Source of the DNA: Paludibacter sp.
Lineage (GTDB): Bacteria > Bacteroidota > Bacteroidia > Bacteroidales > Paludibacteraceae
DNA length: 64,000 bases
NCBI GenBank assembly: GCA_028710415.1
Contig: JAQTUE010000024.1
Location: 1 to 64,000, forward strand
Direction of reading: 5' to 3'
The notes beneath the pieces are model-generated. The model ran no database searches, was not told the DNA's origin, and saw nothing but the letters and a program-made list of their open reading frames with translations. Positions 16,889 through 25,151 of this stretch are shown in pieces. Each line of letters starts with the position of its first letter. Within the stretch, counting starts at the first letter, position 1. The translations under genes were made by a program, and so were the position numbers.

Positions 16889-17908
16889 TTAAAATATCCA
16901 GTTAAACAGAAATCCAACAATCATGATCCCGACTCCCACAATGGCAATAAAAGTAGCAATTAACGGTAACTTTAATACTTTCCTGAGGATAATCATTTCG
17001 GGCAATGAAAGCGCAATCACCGACATCATAAATGCCAGGGAGGTTCCCAGTGAAGCACCTTTTTCAATTAATACCGAAACGATTGGTACAATCCCGGCAG
17101 CATTGGAATACAAAGGAATACCAATCAACACGGATAGCGGAACAGCATACCAAACATCTTTACCCATTAATGAAGCCATAAATTCAGCAGGGACATAGCC
17201 GTGCGCTCCTGCACCGACTAAAATACCCAATGCCACATACAACCAGACTTTACCTATAATCTCTTTAACAGCATCGAAACCCATTTTAATTCGTTGTGAG
17301 AAAGTGATTTGTCCATCTTCATCGTCGCCCTCACCCAATTTGGTGGCATACACCCATTCTTCCACCCAATGCTCCAGTTTCAGCTTGCCAATGATCCAAC
17401 CGGCAATAATGGCAATAGTAAGTCCTGTGCCAATATAAATGGCTGCCACTTTCCAACCAAACATTCCATACAGAAGGATAACGGCTACTTCGTTAATCAT
17501 GGGTGCTGCTATCAGGAACGAAAACGTAACACCAAGTGGAACGCCTGATTCAACGAATCCCAGAAATAAGGGGATAGCCGAACAAGAACAAAATGGCGTA
17601 ACAATCCCCAGCATGGAGGCCATGATATTGCCTGTGAATGTTTTCTTTCCCTCCAGTGCTTTTCGGGTTCGTTCAGCTGTAAAATAACTGCGGAGTATCC
17701 CCACCAAGAAAATAATCAACACCAGAAGCATCAATACTTTCGGGAACTCGAAAATAAAGAATCGAAGTGATTCGGTAAGATGGCTTCCTTTTGTCATTCC
17801 CAAAACAGTGTCAACAAACCAATCGGTTAGCGGTTGCAGGTTGATGTAAATCACATACCAGATTGGTATGAGTAATAGTGGGATGATAATATTTTTATTT
17901 AATTTCAT
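16889..17908 (-). CDS. ArsP/DUF318-family permease
   Basis: From the ATG at 17906-17908 the protein has about 340 residues and eight or more hydrophobic helices. It contains the family motif GIVTPFCSCSAIPLFLGFVE and the repeat-related APMINEVAVILLYGMFG and GIPLYSNAAGIVPIV. The vicinal cysteines of the FCSCS motif are those used by ArsP to move trivalent organoarsenicals. Similar permeases (SO_0444 type) export metals. Next to ArsG and ArsF, export of methyl or aromatic arsenicals is the most likely role. An upstream TTG start is possible but less likely. Confidence 0.8.
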   Translation of the reverse strand: MKLNKNIIIPLLLIPIWYVIYINLQPLTDWFVDTVLGMTKGSHLTESLRFFIFEFPKVLMLLVLIIFLVGILRSYFTAERTRKALEGKKTFTGNIMASMLGIVTPFCSCSAIPLFLGFVESGVPLGVTFSFLIAAPMINEVAVILLYGMFGWKVAAIYIGTGLTIAIIAGWIIGKLKLEHWVEEWVYATKLGEGDDEDGQITFSQRIKMGFDAVKEIIGKVWLYVALGILVGAGAHGYVPAEFMASLMGKDVWYAVPLSVLIGIPLYSNAAGIVPIVSVLIEKGASLGTSLAFMMSVIALSLPEMIILRKVLKLPLIATFIAIVGVGIMIVGFLFNWIF

Positions 17909-17962
17909 TGGATTAATTTGAAGATTTGTCAATTTGAAAATGAATAGACGTTCTCAACGTGA

Positions 17963-18661
17963 TTATACAAAAAATAGAATGATATAGTAAATGCCAACTC
18001 CAATGAAAATAACCGATACAACCCTCCTGAACCATAGTTCAAAAGTCTTAATCTGATTATACAGTTTACCAACATTTCCAACTGCATAAGCCAACAACCA
18101 GGCAAACAGGATTACAGGCAATCCGGTGGCAATAGCAAACAGGACAGGAAGGTATAATCCACTTGCACTGGCCACAGTCATAGGAATTAGCATGACAAAA
18201 TAAAGTATTCCGCTATACGGACAGAATGCCAATGCAAACACCATTCCTAATAAAAGTGTACTCCAGTAGCTGCCTTTGCTGCTTTCTCCAATTTTATCGG
18301 TCAATCCGGAGAATCCCGGAAACTTGATTTTAATAACATCCAGCATAAACAATCCGATCAGTATTAACGCAGGTCCTAACAGGCGTTCGCCCCAACCCTG
18401 AAAAATCATAGAGATATTCATTTTGCTGGCACCAAGATAAATGATGACTGCCAAACCTGTATAGCTGATTGCACGGCCAAGTGTATACACCAACCCATTG
18501 ATAAATACCCTTCGTTGATTCTCAATATCCCGGCTGATAAACCCGATTGCAGAAATGTTAGTAGCCAGGGGACAAGGACTGATGGCTGTCATCAATCCAA
18601 GAATAATGGCTGTGACAAATGCATATTGGGAATTTTCTAATATCCTTTGCAGAACTTCCAT
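17963..18661 (-). CDS. arsG: ArsG-family (aromatic arsenical) efflux permease, CcdA-like
   Basis: The 232-residue protein has six hydrophobic helices of the CcdA/DsbD superfamily with paired cysteines in AISPCPLATNISAIGFI and FALAFCPYSGILYFVM. The SPCPLATN motif and the neighbouring ArsF/ArsE-like genes identify it as the ArsG type, reported to export trivalent aminobenzylarsenicals formed from nitrophenyl arsenicals. A plain cytochrome c biogenesis CcdA is less likely because of the surrounding genes. Confidence 0.8.
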   Translation of the reverse strand: MEVLQRILENSQYAFVTAIILGLMTAISPCPLATNISAIGFISRDIENQRRVFINGLVYTLGRAISYTGLAVIIYLGASKMNISMIFQGWGERLLGPALILIGLFMLDVIKIKFPGFSGLTDKIGESSKGSYWSTLLLGMVFALAFCPYSGILYFVMLIPMTVASASGLYLPVLFAIATGLPVILFAWLLAYAVGNVGKLYNQIKTFELWFRRVVSVIFIGVGIYYIILFFV

Positions 18662-18732
18662 AGTATGATTTGAAAATGAATTGATTTGATAATTTGATGA
18701 TTTGGAAATGATTTGAAGATTAAAATTGATAA

Positions 18733-19089
18733 TTATGATGGATTATTTTTTGAAGAACTGATAATTTTTGAAAGAACATTTATAATCGAAGTAATTTTAA
18801 TATCCATCCCAACAGGATTTGGATAACTGGAAGCTAAATTACATAGTGTTAACCAATAATCTGTTTCGTCAGCTTCCTTGGCTGCAATTTTTATTTTATG
18901 TATAAAATCTGCTTTACTTTCAGCATTCTGAGCTTCATGTACATTTGCTCCAATTGAAGTTCCTGAATTTAGTAACTGATTGGCAAGAACAAATTTTCTT
19001 TTACTTTCAAGCAATTCGCAATATTCAATTACTTCAAGCGCAAATTCAACTGTTAGATTTACAATTAAGTTGTTTTTATCGTTTCTCAT
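18733..19089 (-). CDS. S23/IVP four-helix-bundle protein inserted in the second ars operon
   Basis: The 118-residue protein shows the 23S rRNA intervening-sequence-protein signature: LTVEFALEVIEYCELLESKRKFVLANQLLNSGTSIGANVHEAQ is the core, here split by me into motifs around NQLLNSGTSIGANVHEA and KIAAKEADETDYWL. These proteins form small helical bundles and are scattered in Bacteroidota genomes, often in repeat-rich spots; function unknown. Gene and flanking TTTGAAGAT arrays separate arsF from arsG, so a small mobile unit has probably landed in the operon. Confidence 0.8.
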   Translation of the reverse strand: MRNDKNNLIVNLTVEFALEVIEYCELLESKRKFVLANQLLNSGTSIGANVHEAQNAESKADFIHKIKIAAKEADETDYWLTLCNLASSYPNPVGMDIKITSIINVLSKIISSSKNNPS

Positions 19090-19097
19090 AATATTGA

Positions 19098-19375
19098 TTG
19101 ATTTAAGTTGTGTTGATTTGAAGATATGTTGATTTGAAGATGTGTTGATTTGAAGATATGTTGATTTGAAGATGTGAAAATGTATTGATTTGAAGATTTG
19201 AAGATGTGTTGATTTGAAGATTTGAAGATGTGTTGATTAAGATAACTGACTAAGTTGGAAATCCTCAAATGAAACGAATCTTCAAATCATTTTTTTTCAT
19301 CCTCAAATTATCAAATTATCACATCTTCAAATCATCATATCTTCAAATTTTCAAATCAAACGAATCTTCAAATTA
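19098..19375. repeat. TTTGAAGAT/ATCTTCAAA degenerate tandem array with orientation switch
   Basis: Units such as TTGATTTGAAGATGTG repeat about eight times from 19098 to 19240. From about 19262 to 19375 the complementary unit (ATCTTCAAAT) recurs about six times, so the two halves form an inverted array. A smaller patch of the same units is at 18668-18720, on the other side of the S23 gene. Open frames reading NQHIFKSS repeats are translations of this array, not genes. Confidence 0.8.
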
Positions 19376-19801
19376 TTTAAGAATCGGATCTATTGTTTTT
19401 TTAAGCTCTGCTTTTAGTTTTTCGGGGCTGCTTTTTGCATACATAAAACCTTTTTCAGTCAAATCAATCCGTTTCTTACCACTAATCACTAACAATGCCT
19501 GACCTTCAGTTTTACATTTAGCTGCCAACACTTCACTTCCCTTGACGTCCAGGTTTACCGATTTAAAAGTAATCAACCCTTTTTTGTACTGAATCGGATA
19601 TAAAGCTTCAATTGCTTTTTGTGATTCAGTTTCTACTGCCTGGCAGGTGACACAACGACGGGTAAAATGAAAATAAAACACTTCTACCTTTGCCGGTTTC
19701 GATACATCTGTGTGAGTCTTTTTGTCAGCAGCAATACTATTTACCGTAAAAAACGTAACTACAAGAAGTACGAATACTGATAACGAAATGATCTTTTTCA
19801 T
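19373..19801 (-). CDS. arsF: ArsF-family thioredoxin-like protein
   Basis: The 142-residue protein starts with a signal peptide (MKKIISLSVFVLLVVTFFTV). A thioredoxin-fold domain follows with VEVFYFHFTRRCVTCQAVE, the characteristic C-V-T-C active site of ArsF-family proteins (subunit of the nitrophenyl-arsenical reduction system with ArsE and ArsG). Its start overlaps the stop of the upstream thioredoxin-like gene in an ATGA junction. The activity is inferred from family and context. Confidence 0.8.
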   Translation of the reverse strand: MKKIISLSVFVLLVVTFFTVNSIAADKKTHTDVSKPAKVEVFYFHFTRRCVTCQAVETESQKAIEALYPIQYKKGLITFKSVNLDVKGSEVLAAKCKTEGQALLVISGKKRIDLTEKGFMYAKSSPEKLKAELKKTIDPILK

Positions 19802-20046
19802 AGCATGAAAATTTTATTGGTTAGTATTTCTTTTAATTCATTATTCGATGGCACACGTCCTTTTACTACGACTTTTCCATCAACCACCAGGGCAGGGGTA
19901 GTCATGACATTGAATTTCATGATCTCCATAATGTCTTCCACTTTCGTAATGGTGGCATTGATTCCATTTTGTTCAACTACTTCGCGTGTGGCTTTTTCAA
20001 GTGACTTGCACTTCGGACAACCGGTCCCTAATACTTGAATGTTCAT
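19798..20046 (-). CDS. Small thioredoxin-fold protein, ArsE-like position
   Basis: The 82-residue protein has MNIQVLGTGCPKCKSLEKAT, a CPKC redox site, and VMTTPALVVDGKVVVKGRVP, the cis-Pro loop of the MTH895/TM0996 small thioredoxin family. It is the first gene after arsR in the second ars operon and is translationally coupled to arsF, which is where ArsE is expected. I recall ArsEFG clusters having this order, so ArsE is probable, but a general redox-active disulfide protein fits equally well by sequence. Confidence 0.75.
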   Translation of the reverse strand: MNIQVLGTGCPKCKSLEKATREVVEQNGINATITKVEDIMEIMKFNVMTTPALVVDGKVVVKGRVPSNNELKEILTNKIFML

Positions 20047-20200
20047 AAGGATATTGATTTTAAGAACCCCTAACCCCTAAAGGGGGATAAAGATGGGTTC
20101 ATGTTATTTGAAAATATTTCAGTTATTCTATTGATTTTTTCCAATAAATCTCCTGATTTAGTGTTATAGTTTATAAAGTAACTCAGTTCCCCTTTAGGGG

Positions 20201-20539
20201 TTAGGGGTTCTTGCAACATTCCGTTTTTGGCTCGCAGTCTGCAAAGAACCCTTCAAAAAATGCCTGTGCTTTCACCCAGTTCTCGCGGTTGATGCAGTAT
20301 TTTACCTTGGGGGTTTCAATTTCTCCCTGAATAAGCCCCGCATCCTTCAATTCTTTCAAATGTTGTGACACAGTAGCTTTGGCTATAGGTAGTTCGTTGT
20401 GTATTTCTCCAAAGTAACAACTGTCCATGGATGCCAGGAAGTGCAGTATGGTAATTCGGGCCGGATGACCCATAGCCTTAGCAAAACGGGCAAGCTGCTC
20501 CTGGTCAATGGTATATTCCTTATTTTTAATTGTTTCCAT
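20201..20539 (-). CDS. arsR: ArsR/SmtB-family repressor of the second ars operon
   Basis: This 112-residue winged-helix protein has FAKAMGHPARITILHFLASMDSC as its N-terminal half and the recognition helix IAKATVSQHLKELKDAGL. Metal-site candidates are the Cys of MDSCYF and the C-terminal DCEPKTECC cluster. It resembles the first ArsR (15541-15885) in the HTH but differs in its cysteine-rich tail, so the two probably sense different arsenicals. It heads the operon running to the GDCCVxC gene. A 154-bp gap with two C/TAAA/G repeats separates it from the thioredoxin-like gene. Confidence 0.9.
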   Translation of the reverse strand: METIKNKEYTIDQEQLARFAKAMGHPARITILHFLASMDSCYFGEIHNELPIAKATVSQHLKELKDAGLIQGEIETPKVKYCINRENWVKAQAFFEGFFADCEPKTECCKNP

Positions 20540-20561
20540 TCTTATTTTTATCTATTGTTCG

Positions 20562-20599
20562 TTGTTCGCAAAAGTACGAACAATATCTATCTCCACAAA
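20562..20599 (-). promoter_or_regulatory. arsR promoter and operator (second ars operon)
   Basis: TTGTTCG (20562-20568) and CGAACAA (20577-20583) are perfect inverted arms around an 8-bp spacer that reads TACTTTTG on the minus strand, a perfect -7 box. CAAA at 20596-20599 gives TTTG at the right 19-bp spacing for a -33 element. An extra half site, TTGTTCG, lies at 20555-20561. The layout copies that of the first arsR gene. Confidence 0.8.
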
Positions 20600-20927
20600 A
20601 TAATTGTACATTATTTTCAATATATTTTTGATTTTAATTTTAAAGAATGTTTAAAACCCCAACCTTGAAAACCCAGAATTAAGATTAGAACGCGGATGGT
20701 ACATTCCGGTTTTCGGAATATATGCAGATTTGGCGGATTAAAAACGGATTATAAAAATACTACGTATTTTGATTTTAAGACCTTATATGGAATAGTGTGA
20801 CTAAAATAGTTAGAAGTTAATTTTGTAATATTGTGCCAAAAAATACACGAAATTGAGAGTTAAGATACTAAACAGAATGACATAATATCGAGAGTTCCTT
20901 TCTTGAGAAATACCATTAAACAAGAAT

Positions 20928-21040
20928 CCCCCGCAAGTTCTTCAACTTACAGGGGATCTTCTTTTGTTCTTAGTGAAGGCTTCACTCGAAGTGAAGCCTT
21001 CACTATAACAATCCCCCGCAAGTTCTTCAACCTGCAGGGG
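20928..21040. repeat. Composite hairpin cluster: CCCCGCAAGTT hairpins and a doubly palindromic AGTGAAG element
   Basis: Two hairpins of the form CCCCGCAAGTT-CTTC-AACCTGCAGGGG stand at 20928-20955 and 21013-21040. Between them AGTGAAGGCTTCACT (20972-20986) pairs perfectly with 20990-21004 around a CGA loop; each 15-base arm is itself a palindrome. A third copy of the composite is at 22983-23034. They lie downstream of the DsbA-like gene's neighbourhood and have T-rich ends, so they may act as terminators. Confidence 0.7.
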
Positions 21041-21171
21041 ATTTTCTTATAATCAAATTAACCATCGGATCGCAGTGACATCCCGCTTGCCGGATCAACC
21101 TAATCAACCAATTAACTCAATCAACTCAATCAACTCAATCAACCTAATCAACCAATTAACTAATTAACCAA

Positions 21172-21870
21172 TCAAGAGGGTTTATAGCTATAACTTGGTG
21201 CAGTTGGTTTAATCTCCGGATGAACAAGACACCACGCGGCATACGATTTTTTCAATGTATCCAGAAATACAGAAGTCTCCTGAGCACCATTTACAGCAAA
21301 TTGACGGTTAAATACAAAAAACGGTACGCCGTGTATACCAAGTTGACTTGCTTCGTCAATGTCTTTTTGTACCTGATCATCATAGGTCTTGTTTTTCAAT
21401 ACCTGTTCGAGTCCTTCCACGTCTAATCCGATTTCTGTTGCCAGTAATACCAGGATACTGCTGTCATCGATATTCTTACCTTCAGTAAAATAAGCTTCGA
21501 ACAAACGTTCTTCAATTTCATTCTGCTTTCCCTGGTGTTTGGCAAAATGAATCAGATTCTGAGCTTTGTAGCTGTTGGCAACTACAACTTTATCAAAATT
21601 GTATTCCAGTCCATAAGGTTTCCCTGACGCCAAAAACCGTTCATTCATTTTAAGAGCCTGGTCCAACGGATACCCTTTTATATCTGACAGATACTGATGG
21701 ATCGAGATAGTGGTGTCGGTAACCAACCCTGGGTTTAGTTGAAAACTCTTCCATTCCACTTCTATGTTATCTCTGTCTGCAAATTGAGCCAATGCATTCT
21801 CAAATTTATGCTTGCCCAGATAACAAAACGGACAAACCACATCGCTCCAAATTTCTATTTTCATTTTCAT
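21172..21870 (-). CDS. DsbA-family oxidoreductase (FrnE-like)
   Basis: From the ATG at 21868-21870 the protein (about 232 residues) begins MKMKIEIWSDVVCPFCYLGK, the FrnE/2-hydroxychromene isomerase-like thioredoxin fold with a CPFC site. It ends with LGIHGVPFFVFNRQFAVNGAQ, the cis-Pro region and substrate loop. It has no signal peptide, so it acts in the cytoplasm, unlike true DsbA. FrnE proteins assist disulfide chemistry under oxidative or metal stress. It is not obviously part of the ars operon, being about 630 bp upstream of arsR and separated by hairpins. Confidence 0.85.
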   Translation of the reverse strand: MKMKIEIWSDVVCPFCYLGKHKFENALAQFADRDNIEVEWKSFQLNPGLVTDTTISIHQYLSDIKGYPLDQALKMNERFLASGKPYGLEYNFDKVVVANSYKAQNLIHFAKHQGKQNEIEERLFEAYFTEGKNIDDSSILVLLATEIGLDVEGLEQVLKNKTYDDQVQKDIDEASQLGIHGVPFFVFNRQFAVNGAQETSVFLDTLKKSYAAWCLVHPEIKPTAPSYSYKPS

Positions 21871-21968
21871 ATTGATTGTTTTTGTTATGACTATAAACAA
21901 CCCCTTGGTTTCAATGTTCAGATTTATGGATAAACAGAGTAATTAATGCCCCATATTGAATTCAGAAC

Positions 21969-22024
21969 AATAGAACGCTGATGGTACATTCCGCCAAGTC
22001 GGAATGTACCATCAGCGTTCTATT
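21969..22024. repeat. Perfect 25-bp-arm hairpin with 6-nt loop
   Basis: AATAGAACGCTGATGGTACATTCCG is split here as arm 21969-21993; the exact complement is 22000-22024, with loop CCAAGT. A partial relative (AGAACGCGGATGGTACATTC) occurs at 20686-20705. There is no T-run directly after it, so it is a repeat-type palindrome rather than a standard terminator. Confidence 0.85.
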
Positions 22025-22088
22025 CTTTATTCGAAGCACATTATACCATTTTCAGTACTTTCTATCTAATCTAATCTAATCGAATTCA

Positions 22089-22760
22089 TTATTTGTTCGA
22101 AAACCAAATTGCATAATCGTAAAGTAATTGATAATTCGCTGACTGATTGTCTGCAGCATCCAAATCACAAAGTGGGAAATCCTGATTCACGTTGTTTAAT
22201 TTTACCGTTGCATTGATACCAAACTTGTCGTTAATTGTTGATAAAGAGTGAATGACAACTGTCTCCTCATCTTTTATCTTTCCAGAAACTTCCAATTCCG
22301 AAACAGTAGCTTTTATAGGGAATGTCAGGTTGGCATCTAAATATTTGTACCAAACATCGAAACACTTCTTGCCATCATTCCGGTCTGTATTTCCTAAAAC
22401 GGCAGCAATTCTTACTCCATCTTCTCCAAGCGAACTCCAGTAGTATTTTTCAGCAAGTTCATCCTGCATTCTTTTGACATCAGATTCACTGTCTCTTGAT
22501 TCAGCTTTCTCAATATCCGCTTCGAATAACACCATCATCTCCCAACCAAGCCCTTCCATTTCAGATTGAGTAATGTAATCTGCCGGCAATAATTTCAGGG
22601 TTTCTACATCCCATTCAATGCCCACTAAAGTGCCTTCTTCGGACGAGGTAGAATCTATTTCGACAATTCTCCCTTGCCAGCCTCCTATTTCAAACTGTTC
22701 GGTATCGGGTTCCAACACTCCGGCTTTTACCTTTACACTATTCCCTTTTTTTAGTTCCAT
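22089..22760 (-). CDS. Conserved hypothetical soluble protein with SH3-like N-terminus
   Basis: The 223-residue protein has no signal peptide. The first 80 residues (MELKKGNSVKVKAGVLEPD, GGWQGRIVEID, GTLVGIEWDVETLKLLP) look like a KOW/SH3-type barrel. A helical acidic linker follows, and then a second half with CFDVWYKYLDANLTFPIKA and DDEETVVI-like strands. I recall similar proteins annotated as calcium-binding in Bacteroidota, but no EF-hand is visible. It stands alone between repeat clusters. Function unknown. Confidence 0.65.
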   Translation of the reverse strand: MELKKGNSVKVKAGVLEPDTEQFEIGGWQGRIVEIDSTSSEEGTLVGIEWDVETLKLLPADYITQSEMEGLGWEMMVLFEADIEKAESRDSESDVKRMQDELAEKYYWSSLGEDGVRIAAVLGNTDRNDGKKCFDVWYKYLDANLTFPIKATVSELEVSGKIKDEETVVIHSLSTINDKFGINATVKLNNVNQDFPLCDLDAADNQSANYQLLYDYAIWFSNK

Positions 22761-22982
22761 CTTTACTGATTTGTTATTTTTTAAATTGACATTTTCCCCT
22801 ATCTCACCAACCCAATCGATGACTGAACTTTAATTGAATGTGGTTCAAATTATTATACTAAACAATCCACTACTGTATCATAACAAAATAAACTTCACCA
22901 CTCAGGTGGTTTTTGATATCCATTTTAGTGTGAATTTACTCCCTACAAATATAGTCAAAGTTTTTTAATCCTTTTTTATTCT

Positions 22983-23055
22983 TAGTGAAGCCTTCACTAC
23001 AACAATCCCCCGCAAGTTCTTCAACCTGCAGGGGATCTTCTTCTTCTTCTTCTTC
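22983..23055. repeat. Third composite hairpin plus CTT microsatellite
   Basis: AGTGAAGCCTTCACT (22984-22998) is followed by the CCCCGCAAGTT...CAGGGG hairpin (23007-23034) and then a (CTT) run to 23055. From 23060 to 23160 an AACCAATT/AACCAATC simple array runs into the DUF6266 stop codon. Confidence 0.75.
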
Positions 23056-23153
23056 TTCTTCTAACCAATTAACTTAATCAACCAATTAACCAATTAACCA
23101 ATTAACCAATTAACCAATCAACCAATCAACCAATCAACCAATCAACCAGTTAA

Positions 23154-23783
23154 CTAATCAACCACTACGAAAGTAGAGTCCGAAACATTACTTCCATCTT
23201 CCTTCACTGCAAAAAGGTAGCAGCATTCCACTTCGTCGGCACTGATACCGGCATACGAAATCAGGATTGATCCCATTTCCTGGGTGCCACGTACCTGGGG
23301 TGCAACGGCGAGTTCTCCGGTTTTCAGCAAAGCAATCGCTATCACTTCATCGGTTGCTGAGACCTTTGGAGTTAAGAGGGCAGTCTTGTAGCTGAGGGTT
23401 ATTCCGGCTGCCCCGGCAACTGCTGTAGGTACTATTACCTTAGGCAAGCTCCCGTTCGAAACTACCAGCCTGGTGTAATCGATAACCGGTACAGCCCCGG
23501 TCTTATTCACTGCACCCGGCAGGTTAGCCACCAAAAAGGCATTGTACGGTGAATAGGTTACCGGACGTTTCGGAAAACCGATATCGGACATTCCACCCAA
23601 CGCTTCGTAGGCATCCACAATAAGTTTAAAACTTGCCCGCTGTTTCTGTTGGGCGATTGAATTCACATCTTTGGGCATAAACACTTTTGCCCGGATTACA
23701 TTTTGTCCACGATATACAGTGGTTACAAAGTTCGCCATCGACTGGCGCATCTGACCCGTTAGGGGATTCTGAGCTAATGACAC
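23154..23783 (-). CDS. DUF6266 family protein
   Basis: The 209-residue protein begins LAQNPLTGQMRQSMANFVTT and has AKVFMPKDVNSIAQQKQRASF, the conserved start of DUF6266 proteins, which are frequent and often multi-copy in Bacteroidota. The rest is a beta-rich domain of unknown function with no signal peptide. The start codon is GTG (23781-23783), with no upstream ATG in frame. The stop lies in an AACCAATT simple repeat array. Confidence 0.75.
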   Translation of the reverse strand: MSLAQNPLTGQMRQSMANFVTTVYRGQNVIRAKVFMPKDVNSIAQQKQRASFKLIVDAYEALGGMSDIGFPKRPVTYSPYNAFLVANLPGAVNKTGAVPVIDYTRLVVSNGSLPKVIVPTAVAGAAGITLSYKTALLTPKVSATDEVIAIALLKTGELAVAPQVRGTQEMGSILISYAGISADEVECCYLFAVKEDGSNVSDSTFVVVD

Positions 23784-24087
23784 GATTTCTAAAATTTAAG
23801 AATTACTGATTTGAAAATTAGTTTTATCATCCGGGCGAACGACGTCTTTTTCTCCTGTTGACGAAGCAAAGATAAGGCAGTATTTCTTATAAAACAACAC
23901 CTTTACTAGGCCTAAAAACCAGTAAATGTGCGTTTTGCATCTTCCTGCATCATCCTGCATCTTCCTGCATTTTTAACCCATGTAAGTTTAACTTCCCTTA
24001 AATACAACTTTAATGTCTATTAACTGAATGCTATTTGAAAATGAATGTAAAATTTCAACTTAACCGAATGTTTTAAATATTACACAC

Positions 24088-24130
24088 AAAAAAAGTGAGA
24101 GCCTCATCGAAATGAAGCCCTCACTTTTTT
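24088..24130. terminator. Bidirectional terminator hairpin
   Basis: AAAAAAAGTGAG (from 24088) pairs with CTCACTTTTTT (ending 24130) around a partly paired GCCTCAT...ATGAAGC core, giving A- and T-runs on both sides. It lies between the DUF3037 and DUF6266 genes. The rest of 23784-24296 holds only a short (CTTCCTGCAT) repeat near 23940-23970. Confidence 0.75.
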
Positions 24131-24296
24131 GATTTTCTAAGCTGGAAAACCATTATAAAACTATGTATTTTCTAATTCTATTCACGAAAAGTCTGGTGGA
24201 ACAAACATACTATAAATAGGTAAAACTTTAAACAACCATCGGAACAAAATGATATTCCGTATGTTAAGAGTAAAGTAAATGTGTTTGTTAAGAAAA

Positions 24297-25151
24297 TTAA
24301 ACTGATAATAAGTAAGTTGCTGCCTTATCTGTATAATCGTCAATTTCATCAAAGGGAATGATTTTTTTGTTTGAATCAACTGCTTCTAATAGCCTGACAG
24401 ATTTATCATAACTTATTTGTAAATTACTATCTTCAGGTTTTGATAATAACAAATCTATTCTGCAATTATTTTCATTCGTGTATTTACTTAACCAATTGAG
24501 ATAACTGCAATATTCTGCAGTTTTCCGTTGTATCTCTGATTCAGTTTTCAAATCAAAGCTTAAAGGATGTACCAAATTAAGCGAACCGTTTTGCCATGCA
24601 ATATCAAATTTGAAGTTGAATTCATCCGTTTTTACTTCATAATCTTTTGTTATACGATTAGTTAACTCATTATTATATGAGAATAATCTTGTCTTGAATT
24701 TTCTTATAATATACGATTCGTTATACTTAATTACCTTTGATTCTTCTTTAATACTAAGTGGCAGAAGGAGCTTAGTATATTCTTCAATTGCTTTTTCAAT
24801 TGTTGGGAATACATTTAAAGTACTAAAGATGTCTGTAAATTGTAGAACAGTATCATCACTTTTAAGTAAATAAATATTTATAAAATCTTTCAGATTACTT
24901 TCTAACACATTCTCAGCCAATAGATCCCCTGAGTATTTTTCAATATTTGATTTTAAAATTGATAATATCGTTTTAAAATAATTAGCATCAAAATCTTTGT
25001 AAATTGGTTTTATACGTGTGGCATCAGTAATATGCAAGTATATTTTTTTTTGCTCTCCAGGGAAATAAAACAACACACCCACATTGATAGCTTCTCCCAA
25101 AACGGGAGAGTGCTTGTATTGCAGAATACTATATATAAGTTGCTTGTTCAT
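24297..25151 (-). CDS. DUF3037 domain protein
   Basis: This 284-residue protein begins MNKQLIYSILQYKHSPVLGE and continues AINVGVLFYFPGEQKKIYLH, the DUF3037 N-terminal signature. Its ATG overlaps the TGA of the HipA-like gene (25148-25151). DUF3037 proteins are habitually encoded next to HipA-like kinases, and the pair is often located in accessory islands. Function unknown; partner or regulator of the kinase is a reasonable inference. Confidence 0.8.
   Translation of the reverse strand: MNKQLIYSILQYKHSPVLGEAINVGVLFYFPGEQKKIYLHITDATRIKPIYKDFDANYFKTILSILKSNIEKYSGDLLAENVLESNLKDFINIYLLKSDDTVLQFTDIFSTLNVFPTIEKAIEEYTKLLLPLSIKEESKVIKYNESYIIRKFKTRLFSYNNELTNRITKDYEVKTDEFNFKFDIAWQNGSLNLVHPLSFDLKTESEIQRKTAEYCSYLNWLSKYTNENNCRIDLLLSKPEDSNLQISYDKSVRLLEAVDSNKKIIPFDEIDDYTDKAATYLLSV

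Noticed and set aside
19086..19268. Frame encoding NQHIFKSS repeats
   Set aside because: It is only the translation of the TTTGAAGAT tandem array.
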